This document shows positions 34,404-46,010 of a stretch of DNA of 64,000 bases, piece by piece. The translations under genes and the position numbers were made by a program. How positions within the stretch are numbered: the first letter of the stretch is position 1; each line of letters opens with the position of its first letter. Below the pieces are notes generated by a model. It worked only from the letters and a program-made list of their open reading frames with translations, was not told where the DNA came from and searched no databases. The stretch is from Cudoniella acicularis (lineage: Eukaryota > Ascomycota > Leotiomycetes > Helotiales > Helotiaceae), in assembly GCA_013054445.1 (NCBI GenBank), contig JAAMPI010000026.1, positions 1 through 64,000 of the forward strand, written 5' to 3'.

Positions 34404-37400
34404 ATGGATGAACTTTTCGAGTCTTCGACGACCAACCCCAAGGCGCAGTTACCGACATTCCAAAGAGACCCAAAAAGGACAAGAAAGACAAGCACAAGAA
34501 GAGGAATCTCAACGGCGATGTCAAAAAACCTGCAGATGACCAGGATGGAGATGCTGAGATGGTAGATGCGGAACCTACGGCGGAAATAGAGGAGGAAGAG
34601 AGCAATTCCCTCGTGAAGAAGAAAGATATCAAGAGACGTCGAGTGGAACAAGAAGCAGAACCAGTTGTCACAGACACATTTCAAACAGCACAATCTCGAG
34701 AAGTTGCTGCTTCCGCAGGATTGCAAGCAAAGGATGACGGGGCTCTGGTTCTACAACACAATATCCAACATCAAGTGTCCCTCCCTCCGGACTATGCATA
34801 CACCCCCATCTCCCAACACAAGTCCCCCGAAAAGCCCGCCCGGGTTTGGCCTTTTGAACTCGATCCATTTCAAAAAGTTTCAATTGCATCTATTGAGCGA
34901 AACGAGAGTGTGTTAGTGTCAGCGCATACAAGTGCGGGAAAGACCGTGGTTGCCGAATATGCTATTGCCCAGTGCTTGAGGAACAACCAGAGAGTCATAT
35001 ACACAAGTCCGATCAAGGCACTCAGCAACCAGAAATATCGAGAGTTTGCGGCTGAGTTTGGAGACGTCGGACTCATGACTGGAGACGTCACAATCAATCC
35101 TACGGCTACTTGTCTAGTAATGACGACTGAAATTCTAAGATCCATGTTGTATCGAGGTTCGGAAATCATGCGGGAGGTTGCTTGGGTTGTATTCGACGAA
35201 ATTCATTATATGAGAGATAAATCACGAGGTGTGGTCTGGGAGGAAACAATAATCTTGTTACCAGACAAGGTTAGATACGTTTTTCTATCTGCCACCATCC
35301 CAAACGCCATGCAGTTTGCGGAGTGGATTACGAAGACGCATCAGCAACCTTGTCATATCGTCTACACAGATTTCCGGCCGACTCCCTTGCAGCATTACTT
35401 TTTCCCTGCTGGCGCTGATGGTATCCACCTTATTGTTGACGAGAAAGGCAATTTCCGGGAAGAAAACTTTCAGAAAGCCATGTCGAGCATCGAAGAGAAG
35501 AAAGGATCCGATCCCGCCGACATCAATGCCAAACAAAAGGGCAAAGGCAAAAACAAAAAAAACCAATACGGGCGGACAGAAGGATAATTCGGACATCTAC
35601 AAGATCGTTCGAATGATCATGCTAAAGCACTACAATCCTGTTATCGTCTTCAGTTTCAGCAAACGAGAGTGTGAAGCATATGCTTTGCAAATGAGTACTA
35701 TGGCTTTCAATGATGAATCCGAAAAAGCTATGGTAACGAAAGTATTCGAGAGTGCAATTGAGTCATTATCAGAGGAGGATAAGACGCTGCCACAAATCAC
35801 GCATATTCTACCCCTACTCCGCCGAGGAATTGGAGTCCATCATTCTGGATTATTACCCATCTTAAAGGAGACCATTGAGATCTTGTTCCAAGAGAACTTG
35901 ATCAAGGTTCTGTTCGCAACGGAAACTTTCTCGATTGGACTCAATATGCCCGCTAAGACAGTTGTCTTTACGAGTGTTCAGAAATACGATGGCGTGGCAA
36001 GCCGGTATTTGACACCCTCAGAGTTTGTACAGATGTCTGGACGCGCGGGTAGAAGAGGACTCGATGACCGAGGTATCGTTATCATGATGATCAATGACAA
36101 AATGGATCCTGCAACTGCCAAAGAAATTGTGAGAGGAGAACAAGACAAGCTCAACTCGGCCTTTTATCTTGGATATAACATGATTCTTAATCTGATGCGA
36201 GTTGAGGGCATATCGCCAGAATTTATGCTGGAACACTGCTTCTACCAGTTTCAAAACACCTCTGGTGTCTCTGGCCTTGAGAAGGAACTCCAAGATCTGC
36301 AGATGGAGCGAGATAACCTTGAAATTGCTGATGAGGCTACGATCAAGGAGTACTACGACCTACGGCAACAGCTCACCTCCTATACCAAAGACATGCGCGA
36401 CGTTATAAATCACCCTAATTATTGCTTGGGATTTATGCAGCCTGGCAGAGTTGTTCATATCAAATACCTTGATCATGACTTTGGTTGGGGGGCGGTCGTG
36501 AAGTTTACCCCACGTCGACCTGCAAAAGGACAGGATGCTGAGAGCTATCCTCCGCAACAATCATACATTCTCGATGTTCTTCTATTGATATCTGAGAACT
36601 GCTCAGTCGGTACTCAAACATCCACGGATCTTCCATTGGGTATTCGGCCGCCAGCAGAAGGCGAGAAAGGCAAAATGGAAGTTGTCCCTGTTCTTCTCTC
36701 CTGTATTGAAGCCATTGGACATGTGCGTATATTTTTGCCAAAGGATCTCCATCCTTCCAGTGAGCGGAATACGGTCCGCAAGTCGCTTGATGAAGTTAAA
36801 CGTCGATTTCCGGATGGCATTGCTATCCTGGACCCAATCGATAATATGGGTATTACTGATGAGTCTTTCAAGAAACTGCTCCGCAAGATTGAGGTTCTTG
36901 AGTCCCGTTTATTATCTAATCCTCTTCACAATTCACCTCGACTTCCGGAGCTTTACAATCAATACGCCGAAAAGATGGCAATCGGCCAGAAGATCAAAGA
37001 CAAAAAGAAGGCTATTTCAGCCGCTCTGAGCATCATGCAGCTAGATGAGCTCAAATCTCGCAAGCGAGTACTTCGTCGACTAGGCTTCATCAACGATCAG
37101 GAAGTCGTTCAGCTAAAAGCTCGAGTCGCCTGTGAAATATCGACAGGAGATGGCCACGAACTTCTTCTTTCAGAGCTTCTTTTCAATCGATTCTTCAACG
37201 AACTTTCTCCCGAGATGTGTGCTGCTACATTGTCGTGCTTTATCTTCGAGGAGAAAAGCCAAGCTCCGGAACTGAAGGAGGAACTTTCAAAATACTTCAG
37301 GGAGATTCAAAATCAAGCCAGGGTTATTGCGAAAGTGAGCCAGGAGAGTAAACTGAACGTGAATGAAAAAGAGTATGTGGATAGTTTCAAATGGCAGCTT

Positions 37401-37686
37401 ATGGAGGTCGTATTGGCATGGGCTCAGGGAAAGCCATTCGCTGAGATATGGTATGTACTGCGGTAAACTGCATTATAATACTGTGAAAGCTAACTAGAAT
37501 AACAGCAAAATGACCGACGTTTACGAAGGCTCATTAATTCGTCTTTTCCGCCGCTTGGAGGAGCTCCTGAGACAAATGGCACAAGCCGGAAAGGTCATGG
37601 GTTCCGAAGAACTGTCAGCTAAGTTCGAGGAATCACTCACGAAGATTAGAAGAGATATTGTCGCGGCTCAGAGTTTGTACTTGTAA
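34404..37686 (+). CDS. MTR4: exosome RNA helicase MTR4/DOB1, two apparent frameshifts
   Basis: Ski2-like DExH helicase of the TRAMP complex that feeds RNA to the nuclear exosome; essential in yeast. Motifs in order: [17 protein letters not shown] (I), [15 protein letters not shown] (Ia), [22 protein letters not shown] (II, DEIH), FLSATIPN (III), [31 protein letters not shown] (VI). The arch/KOW insertion follows, then the DSHCT C-terminus ending [10 protein letters not shown]. The last intron is 37451-37505. Two breaks are seen. The ATG at 34404 gives MDELF, then one base appears missing within 34413-34422 before [20 protein letters not shown] run of eight A (35555-35562) has one too many, splitting KGKGKNKK from [14 protein letters not shown]. 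Everything else is intact and well conserved. Confidence 0.93.
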
Positions 37687-37897
37687 GTTCAGGAGATTGA
37701 TCTCGACTTCCAGTACATCACCACAAAAGTGGCATGCGACTTGAAGCATACGAAAAATAATGCATAGGCGGTTGACTACTTGGAGCCTGGAGTTTTTGAT
37801 GTTCTGGTCATACCACGGGGATTAGTATTGGTTTTCTTCAATATCATTTGGCGCTCGTGTGTGTTTGCATTTCGGTAGATCAACCTTCATGCGGGCA

Positions 37898-38179
37898 TTA
37901 GATATTGTTGCATGGTATTTTCATGCCGGAGCATAGCTCCTCGTCCCCTTCTATTAATTGAGCATCGAGAACGATGTTTTCTTGCTCCCACCGGGTAAGT
38001 TGCAAGTAGATGCGTTTCCTAGCGGCCTTAGGATCCCAAATATACCAATGATTGTCGAGTACGCTTGACCAGTCGCGCCTTGGTTCGAAACTCGTTTTTA
38101 AGCTTTCCCACATAAGTGCCTGTCCTTCTGTGAGCAAATATCCTACATTTTTAGCAATATTTTCTGCTAGATTTTCCAA
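37898..38179 (-). CDS. small orphan ORF, doubtful
   Basis: A 93-codon frame with a Trp-rich, charged product (ALMWESLKTSF, DWSSVLDNHWYIWDP, LQLTRWEQEN). It has no membrane segment and matches no family I recognise. Its 5' end runs into the degenerate repeats at 38.1-38.45 kb. It could be a remnant of a larger, decayed gene. Low confidence that it is expressed. Confidence 0.25.
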   Translation of the reverse strand: MENLAENIAKNVGYLLTEGQALMWESLKTSFEPRRDWSSVLDNHWYIWDPKAARKRIYLQLTRWEQENIVLDAQLIEGDEELCSGMKIPCNNI

Positions 38180-38455
38180 TAAAAATACCCGTTTGATATA
38201 AGTGCCTTTCCTAGTGTGAGCGCTACTCCTGGGGGTGTTTTTTTTTTATAAAAAAAANATACATCTCATGTAAGTATCTCTCGTCGTGTGAGTGCCTCCC
38301 ATCCTTTGAGCAACACTCCTGTATTTCTGGTACAAAATGGGTTCTGGAGGCGATTGCCACTGCTTATGTGACTATCTCTGGTGTGAATATTTCTCGTCTG
38401 ACTTCTTATTCCTAGATCCCAGAGAAACATATCTCTTTGTGTGAGTACTCCTCTA
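38111..38455. repeat. degenerate short interspersed/tandem motif array with one undetermined base
   Basis: A recurring motif of the form TAAGTGCCTNTCC...TGTGAGNNNTACTCCT appears at about 38113, 38199, 38270, 38288, 38366, 38381 and 38439, with diverged sequence and irregular spacing of roughly 15-90 bp. Between copies lie a T10 run and an A run broken by the only N of the window (38258). This looks like a decayed minisatellite or an amplified fragment. The reverse strand of the first copy overlaps the doubtful ORF at 37898-38179. Confidence 0.4.
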
Positions 38456-40509
38456 CGCTTGAGGGCAAGATAAATACCATATTCCTTAGACTAAATCAGA
38501 TGTCTGAACCAAGGTACAAATGGTAAACCGTACGAGTAAATCTTTTGAATTTCGTTAATCTGAATCCTTCGGCACGTTGCAGGAGATCTCATCACAGCAG
38601 CGGGTATCAGACTTTGCATGACTGGGCGTGTTTCGCAGCCTCGAAGGTTGTGCAATGTTCAGGGGCAGAAACATGTGTGCCCGTTTGTTTGACTGTCAGA
38701 TATTGGTGACTGCTTATGACACATGCGATTGAGTTGTGGTTGTCTGAGAGGAGTCAGCAAGCTACCCTGTGATTGGAGCCCCACGCCAGCCGGGGTAGGC
38801 TCGCAAGAAAAAGCATCCAGCTGCGAGAAACCCGGGAGACTGGAGAAAAAGGTCATGCAGGCTCCAGGTACTTGTAACTTTTTTGACGGGTCTAGAGGCC
38901 TTGGCTAGCATGGCTCGCATCGATACAGTACAGTATCCCCAAGCATGGCTCGCGTGGCTGCCATCCTTCGTAGAGATCACCACGCCAGGTCATCCAAATG
39001 GCATCCAACAAATGGATTAATTAATCCCATGGTGGGAAAGACATTCGTGTGTGGAACTGACAAGCAAACAGCGTTGCATCCGCATCCACATCCACATTAC
39101 CACGAGTGTACACAGCCTTGTAGCCCCTGACAGAGGCAGGTCCCAAATTACCCCTGACTTCAGACTCGCCCTATTATTATCCTAAAGGACAATCAGTGGT
39201 GTGTACAGTATGATTGTTTTAGTGCTGCTGCTGCTGCCGCTGTCGCTCGCCGTCAACTGAGACCTCCAGCTCGAAGGGAAGCATCTTGAAACAAAGCTTC
39301 CTGTCTGTTGAGGCATGGTGGCAGCCGGCGTTGTCGTCCTCGCAGACGTTGCCGTGTTGCGTGGCCACGAATGGGATTCCCCCTGAAGTGGTGCCCCTCT
39401 AACTCACAGGCCAAAATGCAGGCTAAAAAAGCTCCTTCCAATCGCTGCGAATAGGAGGAGGCTCCTTTGGGGGAATTATTGGATCATTTCTGCATATCAC
39501 GCAGCTCATTAGTCCACATACTATTTCGTACATAAAACTTCACCCGAGGATGCACACCTCTGCGGCGCCATACGGCCCCATACGAGCATTTAAGCCGTTA
39601 TTTAATATAATTATTTGCTGGTCGTGCATGTGGCGGTTAGGGGCTTTATCTGAAGCCTCCCCTTATTACTATCTCGTACTCGCTCGGTGGGTAGAAGACT
39701 TCCAACAGTGTTGCTTCTATTTTCCCAACATTGGAGGATAAGTGCAGTGGGAATTGGCCCGTTCATCCCACGCTCCCAGCGAAGAACAGAGAGAGGACGA
39801 AAGGAACTTCCCGAGCCGTGGCTTTGGATTGTGATAAGATCACAACTGCTTCTCGTTCTGGAGAAGATCAACCACACCTCGGATCCTCCCCAGCGAAACT
39901 ATTGGGGATTTGGGCAACCTGCGCCAGCCGATAAGAAGCTCGAGGAAGCATTTGCGCCAGGAACCATTCTCGAGACCAACCTCTAAAAAACAACTTAGAC
40001 AAGGCACTGCACAAAATAGTGAGACCTGTATCGTACGGTACGTACTGGGAACCTCAGTCGACAAGTCGGAGCAAGCGGTCTCATTCAACTACGAGCACCC
40101 TCCGAGCTCTCTACACGGCGCCAGGAACGGTCAATCAGGTAGCCGAGCAAACCTTTCTTGCTCCCACCGGCCCTCTTCTATTGCGTTAGCAGCGCTGGTC
40201 TGCCAGACCCTCAAAATTAAATCTGATACAACGAACGAGCCTGTCCTATTCACATCGGGGAGTGCCAAACTGCGACTTTGGCGACAAATTCCTTCACTGC
40301 CTCCTATCAAGTCGCCCTCTGAACCTTTGCATACTTTCCCACCGCCGCCAAATTACGAATACCTTTTTGCAGGTGGAATATTGGAGCGCTCGCCGTGCGA
40401 GAAACGCGGTGGACGGGCCTGGGCTTTTCGATGTCAACCTAATCGTCGACACGATTCCACACATACGACGACGAGTCTGATCATTCATCCCAATTGATCG
40501 TGCTATGCC
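38456..40509. other. long upstream region of the DENN gene
   Basis: About 2 kb without a supported gene. A CTG/CCG-like trinucleotide stretch occurs near 39222-39250. Overlapping open frames at 39.7-40.5 kb change frame repeatedly and lack conserved motifs, so they look like a GC-rich promoter and leader. C-rich segments at 40.3-40.4 kb precede the start codon. Confidence 0.5.
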
Positions 40510-43500
40510 ATGGACACCACGTCTGCGCCTCTGGCGGATTATTTCTGGATCGCCGGAATTGATTCCCTTTCCTACAACGATCCAGTAACAGGCTTTGCAA
40601 ATGCCAGAGACAAAAGCAACATTGGCACCGGTCCACCCTCACCGAATGTCGACGTGACGATAGAGGAAGGGGATAGTGAAGGGGAATCGCCTGTATCCTC
40701 GCCATACAAGGAAAATAACACGCCACGAGCGACGGCACGCCATTCTCGCAACAATTCCTGGAATCGACTGAGCAAACTAACCAACGACGCGCGGAATTCG
40801 ATTGGCACGGTGGAGGAATTAGACAACACTAGCAGCAATCGAAGTAGCATTACTATAAAGGGTATTCCGACAAATGGGAATGGCCTCAGCAATGGCGGAG
40901 GCGGGGGTGCTTTGGGGGACTTCGATTTCGACCGGGCATTAATAAAGTTTGCAAACGAAAGGGAGCACTTTCTGGATGATCTGAGTTTCAGTGCTGGAGC
41001 CCCTACACAGGCCAGGCCACCAATGACAAACCCAAGAGCCGAGAGACTGAAAGTCGAGGATGTGGAAACATATGCTTCGCCAAGCAAGAGGAGCCCTCTG
41101 AGGAGCGTGGGAGGTAGTATACGAAGGAGAATTAGTTTCAGAGACATGAACAGTATGAAGAGACAATCGACTGTGGCCCAAAGAGCGAGTAAGTTTGTTT
41201 CAGAGTTTACCACAAGATTGCCTGGGTATATATTAAGCTAGGGGTGTAATAGGTGGAGCTTGTTGATCCTTAGGAATGGGTGCTGACGTGTTATACTTGC
41301 AGCCTCTGTACGAACATCCAGACGATTGAGTAACTACAACTCGGTCATACCGCCTCCCGAACCTTTGAATGCGGATCCTGATATGCACCCTTTAAAGCGG
41401 CGTTTCGAACCAGTCCTCCTTGATAGATACCCCCCAAAACACGCAACAGATGAGTTGAAAAGACGAGGCAGATTCCCGGACTATGTACCAATGTTCGCCT
41501 TTCCAAATGATATCAACATAGTCTCTTCAGACGAGCGACCTCGATCAACGTGGCATGGATTTGCTATGACGTCAGACGATAATTCTAAGATTTACGGCAT
41601 CACAGTTATAGTGTGGATGCCTCTCGACCAAGAGGCTGCAGCCAATGTCGAACGACGTTGTGAACTATGGAGACAAAGTCATATGACGAATGAAGAGCGG
41701 GAACTGGCTGCGAGCTTGGGAGAAAGATTAGCATTGGAACGCGCAAATTTGTCTCAATTGTTGGCTAAGCTACCTGGAGCCGTGTCTGGATCAGCAGCTA
41801 GAGAGTCTTTGGAGGAAGAAATCAGTGCTGTGGAGGAGAAGATTGGACTTATGACCGATATGTTACGACCTGTACGGCATGGGGCAGCCTCAAAGATTGA
41901 TGGCTTGACGGATGGAGAGACTGGACTTTGGACGCCAAGAGCTTATGGAATTCTAGGCCGAGACAGCAGCCTTACGAGCTTTTGGAAAGAGTGGTTAAGA
42001 GCTGTTGTTGTTCCAATGACGGATGGAGGGGTATTGAGAATTCCTCCAAGTTCTCCGAGGGTTGGACGATGGCAACCATTAGAACGATATGTCGTCAATC
42101 TTTGCACGGAAGCTTTGAGCCCAATATCGTCGAAGACTCAAGTCGAGCTTGCGGTTAGAGAATTGCGGCTATTTGCAAGGAAGGAGGCAATCAATGAGCT
42201 CCCAGAATCCCGAAACACGGACCTCTATGCCTTGTTCAGAGCACTGACCATCCCGAACATTGTGGCTTTATTTGAGTTTGCTCTTTCGGAATCCAGGATA
42301 ATTTTTCTCTCATCACATACAGCCATGCTGCATCTAGCTAGCAAAGCGTTGGCGAGTCTGTTGTATCCGCTGAAGTGGGCCAGCATTTTTATTCCGGTTC
42401 TGCCTGCAAGGCTGCTCTCAGCGTTGGAGGCACCATGCCCCTACATTGTTGGAATTGAGAGAAGATATGAGAACATCGAACTGCCTGAAGATGACTATGT
42501 GCTGGTCGACCTAGATCAGGACATAATTGAAGCAACCTCGCCTCCAACTCAGCTCCCACGTCAACAACGCCGAAAACTGGTTTCACTCCTTCAATTGACA
42601 GCACCACATCACAACAAATGCGGCGTTCCAGTTGGACCACCACCCTATGCTGTTGAAACATTCCCGTATGATGCATTCTCATCCGAAAACGAGGCGATTT
42701 TCACGCAAAATTCAAGTTCAAGTTCACTGGCGAGGTATGTTACCCAGAATTCGGCCACATTTGGTGAAGCGGATCCAATATTTGCTAAGAGAGCATCGGT
42801 TTTCAATGCTTTCTTGCAGTCAAAAAATGATCATACACGAGTTGAAAGACCTTCAACGAGCAAGTCAAGTAAGAACAGTCCACCATCGTCAGTTTCACCT
42901 GTTTCAACAAACTTTCCTGCCATGCCAACAACACCTATCTCACGGAACGACTCCGGCTTTGCTCTTGCCGCAACATTGAGGGAAAAGAGATCAGGACATT
43001 TTGATGCCAACTCCAGGAGAAGTTCCTCGTTCGGTGTAGAGAGACAGGCCACGCTAAATCGCCCGAACATACCGTTTTCCAATGGCCACTCTGCCAGCTT
43101 CTCTACCTCGGCACTGTCAATAGACGCCAAATCTATGTATGGATACGCCCCTTCAACATACGCTGCATCCACCCTTGCTGCTTCAACAATCATGCCAAAC
43201 ATGCTTATGCAACCTGTTCGAAACACTGACACAACTATCTGGGTTGAAGGCCATTGTATGACATGGAAATCCAATGACGTAGCTTCGGTCTGCTCGATCT
43301 GTGATGAAAGACCTGATGGCGATGGAATTTATAAATGTACAGGTTGTAACACAACCTCTCATGGTCGCTGTCTCGGTCAAGTGTCCTTAGTTTGCCCGAC
43401 TGCATTTCATCCAGACCGTGTTCGGGCAGCGTTCGTTCGCTGTTTCTCGAGTCTTTTCTATACATACAGGAAGCATTTGGGAAAACCGTCGAGAGAGCAG

Positions 43501-44025
43501 AAGAATAATGGCCAATTGTATGGCTTTGATATGGATGCGTTCATTAGAAGTTCGCCGGGAGATCAGCAGGAGTATCTCACTATGCTGAAGCAAACCCAAG
43601 GTATGGTCCAACACGCATCTCTATGGGCAACACAACTAACACTGCCTCTAATAATAGCCTTCAACGAGTTCATTCATGAACGCGAAATGTCTGCGTCAAA
43701 CGTACCTAGCATCCAGCTATTCGATAGTATCATCCTCGCCAAAAAGTCCCGTGGCCGCTCCTCCTTCTTCTCCTCACATAAATCATCCAAGTCATCCTTC
43801 CTAGAAGATGTCTCTGACCACTTATGGCGGAGCGCCGCTGTGCCAACACCGAATTCCAAATTTCCGGGGGATTATCGAACGGTGGTGTCGAGAATTCCAG
43901 CACAGCTTGACGTGTCATTGATGAGAGAACCACGAATCATACAAGGTGCGCCGAGGATGGATATGCCAGGCAAGAGGGTTGGCAGAAAAGCTGTACCGAG
44001 CCTGCTTGGCGGAAGAGGAATGTAA
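40510..44025 (+). CDS. DENN-domain protein with C1-type zinc finger (probable Rab GEF)
   Basis: Large DENN/AEX-3 protein; such proteins activate Rab GTPases. Three exons (40510-41188, 41303-43600, 43658-44025) give 1114 aa. The N-terminal LADYFWIAGIDSL opens a uDENN-like part, followed by a disordered S/N-rich stretch. Next come RFPDYVPMFAFPNDI and STWHGFAMTSDDNSKIYG, a coiled region (residues of about 330-390), the core DENN segment FEFALSESRIIFLSSHTAML with LLYPLKWASIFIPVLP and PYIVGIERRYE, and dDENN-like helices. A Cys/His finger follows (HCMTWKS...CSICDERPDGDGIYKCTGCNTTSHGRCLGQVSLVCP), then a C-terminal helical part. The 57-nt intron 43601-43657 has no stop and is a multiple of three, so retention would add 19 residues; removing it gives the better AFNEFIHERE junction. 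Confidence 0.88.
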
Positions 44026-45344
44026 TATCCTCAGAACGAGACGGCCAAAAAATAAACATGAAACAAGAATAAAAGCAACAACGAGAGAAGGAATAATGAT
44101 GGACCAAATAATCTGTATGTAAAGATACGGGACTCGGAGCATATGCATCAGCGAAAGCATGTCGGGGTTTTATTGGGCCGACTGGGTTGCGTTTTTACTA
44201 ATCGGCCGTACATTGTACATATAGGTGTTCTTGGGATGGATGGAATGGAAGGATGGAACTGGTGGAGTGGGTAGGATTTTTGCTTTTGCTTGCATAGAAA
44301 AAGGCGCGACCATTGCGATGCGAAGTAGTGAGACGGTGGTGGTAGAGAGAAAGCGAAATAGAAAGGGAGATGTTGGATTATATGCATCAGATGAGTTCAG
44401 AGAAGAGAATGAGTGGATGAGTAGTGGTGCAATTTGAACGTTAGAGAGAGAAAAGTGGAGGAATTAATGCATCAAATGCTGTCCATACCTATCACTATTC
44501 CATTTTTCTTGCCTTGTGCCTACGTATATGACTCACGCGACACTGACTTAACAAATAGTCCTTATAGTTCAGCTTACTGTAAGCATTTTTGTTTCAACAA
44601 GCAAAGCGAAGGTAAATCTTGATTGGTCTCAGATGCTTTCGTCTCCCGATGCTCTTCTGTCAAATACTGTAATACTACTTAAGTACCGTGTCTAGCAGCA
44701 AACGTCTTCCTGTCCTCACCTCAACCTCGTCGCAAAACTAACACCATTTATCCAGTGTACACCAGAACACCAGATCTTCCAATCTACCTCTTGCAGCCGG
44801 TTGTGGCTCTCTGTTGATCATGAGCACTCATATTTCCCCAAAAGAGCTTGTTCCCAAATCGCCTGAAAACCTTGCGGTTTCCAGATTTATACTTTGGTAG
44901 GGCGGGGTGGTATTGTTTATCATGTAGAAGTGAGCCATCTCAGGAAGGAGCGTTGTCGTTCGCACTCCTTCCCAACTCGAGAAACAAGAAACACTACAAA
45001 CTCTCAATGGAGGAAGGTATAACACAAAAACTTTCCTGTTATCTTTAAGTGTCGATAATCTTCTTCTTCTTCTTCCACTTCCAATGACATCCACGTCGCT
45101 GGCTAATGCCCAAATAGTTTCTTATCCTCAGTAGTGCTACATCCACACAGAAGGTTTGAACCATATCCGCGGTTTTACCTCTGGAATTTAGGCAAATAAT
45201 GCTAACAATAGATTTGCAGGCCAGAACCATCGAACATCATGCCACTCAACGAACCCCTTCCTCCCCCCCAACCCTACCGATAACCGTTTAGGCGTTATAA
45301 ATGACGCAGCAAATCACTACTTTTGGGGATTCAAATTTCAGAAT
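44026..45344. other. intergenic region
   Basis: 1.3 kb between the DENN gene and the orphan gene. It contains 3'-flank AT-rich sequence and short open frames only. A TTCTTCTTCTT tract lies near 45060. No supported gene. Confidence 0.5.
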
Positions 45345-46010
45345 ATGACCGATGACGAAAGGGTACAGGTGATCCTCTCCGTTGAACCCACTCTTCGCGC
45401 AGAAGGTGAAGAAGCACTTGCTGTCCTCATTTACAATCGAAGTTTGCCACTCACGGCCCAACAAAAACGAACGAAAAAGCTCGATTTCATTCTTGGAACT
45501 ACAAGGGAGATGGAAAGACGGTTTTTTGAAGACCTGGAGGAACCTATCGACAAGTTATTCCCCGGCTTGGCAAATATCGATTTCGCACCAGAGGCTGTCG
45601 AAAGAAGGATAGGTTCATTGGCCGCTGCATTGAGTCTTTACTTTGAGCTCTTTATGGAGAAAGTCCCTGAGGATTCTAAACACATTCCACTGGTGATAGA
45701 CTTGATGAACACAAGGGGAACGGAAATTGGGCATAAGGTGGTAAGCATCGTTACAGCAAGTATAGTGTTGGAACTCAAGATCAGAAACAAGGAGGATTCT
45801 AGGAGCATATTATCCAATAAGGTAGCTCTATACTTCGAATTCGCACAGTTCGAAGCCCGAGTCAAAGCAATGAGGGGGCGAATATATAAACATCGGAAAG
45901 CAGATGAAGCCGAAAGAGCGGGACAAGATGCAAGTTCTCTGCTAAAAGAATTGGGAATGGGACCTGATTGGAAACTAGACGCTCGAAATTCCTTCCTTGT
46001 TTGGCTTTGA
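45345..46010 (+). CDS. orphan hypothetical protein, 221 aa, all-helical
   Basis: An uninterrupted single-exon frame of 221 aa, clearly longer than chance in this AT-rich setting. The product is rich in E, K, L and A with no signal peptide or membrane segment. Segments with helix character include EGEEALAVLIYNRSLPL, KKLDFILGTTREMERRFF, ERRIGSLAAALSLYFELFM, HKVVSIVTASIVLELKI and FEARVKAMRGRIYKHRKADE. I recognise no family. It sits next to the AT-rich, gene-poor 46-49 kb region and could be lineage-specific. Confidence 0.5.
   Translation: MTDDERVQVILSVEPTLRAEGEEALAVLIYNRSLPLTAQQKRTKKLDFILGTTREMERRFFEDLEEPIDKLFPGLANIDFAPEAVERRIGSLAAALSLYFELFMEKVPEDSKHIPLVIDLMNTRGTEIGHKVVSIVTASIVLELKIRNKEDSRSILSNKVALYFEFAQFEARVKAMRGRIYKHRKADEAERAGQDASSLLKELGMGPDWKLDARNSFLVWL

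Noticed and set aside
35555..35562. Programmed -1 ribosomal frameshift at A AAA AAC in MTR4
   Set aside because: The downstream coding frame is +1 relative to the upstream frame, so -1 slippage would not reach it.
35316..35590. Independent gene starting at 35316 in the second MTR4 frame
   Set aside because: Its first 80 codons are an out-of-frame reading of MTR4 lobe 1; only the part after the A8 run is real MTR4.
38223..38270. Poly-T/poly-A block with an N as a hairpin terminator or retroposon tail
   Set aside because: No retroposon body or target duplication is visible and the N marks poor sequence quality.
39910..40497. 195-codon frame upstream of the DENN gene
   Set aside because: No conserved motif, overlaps other frames, and ends just before the DENN start; likely leader or promoter sequence.
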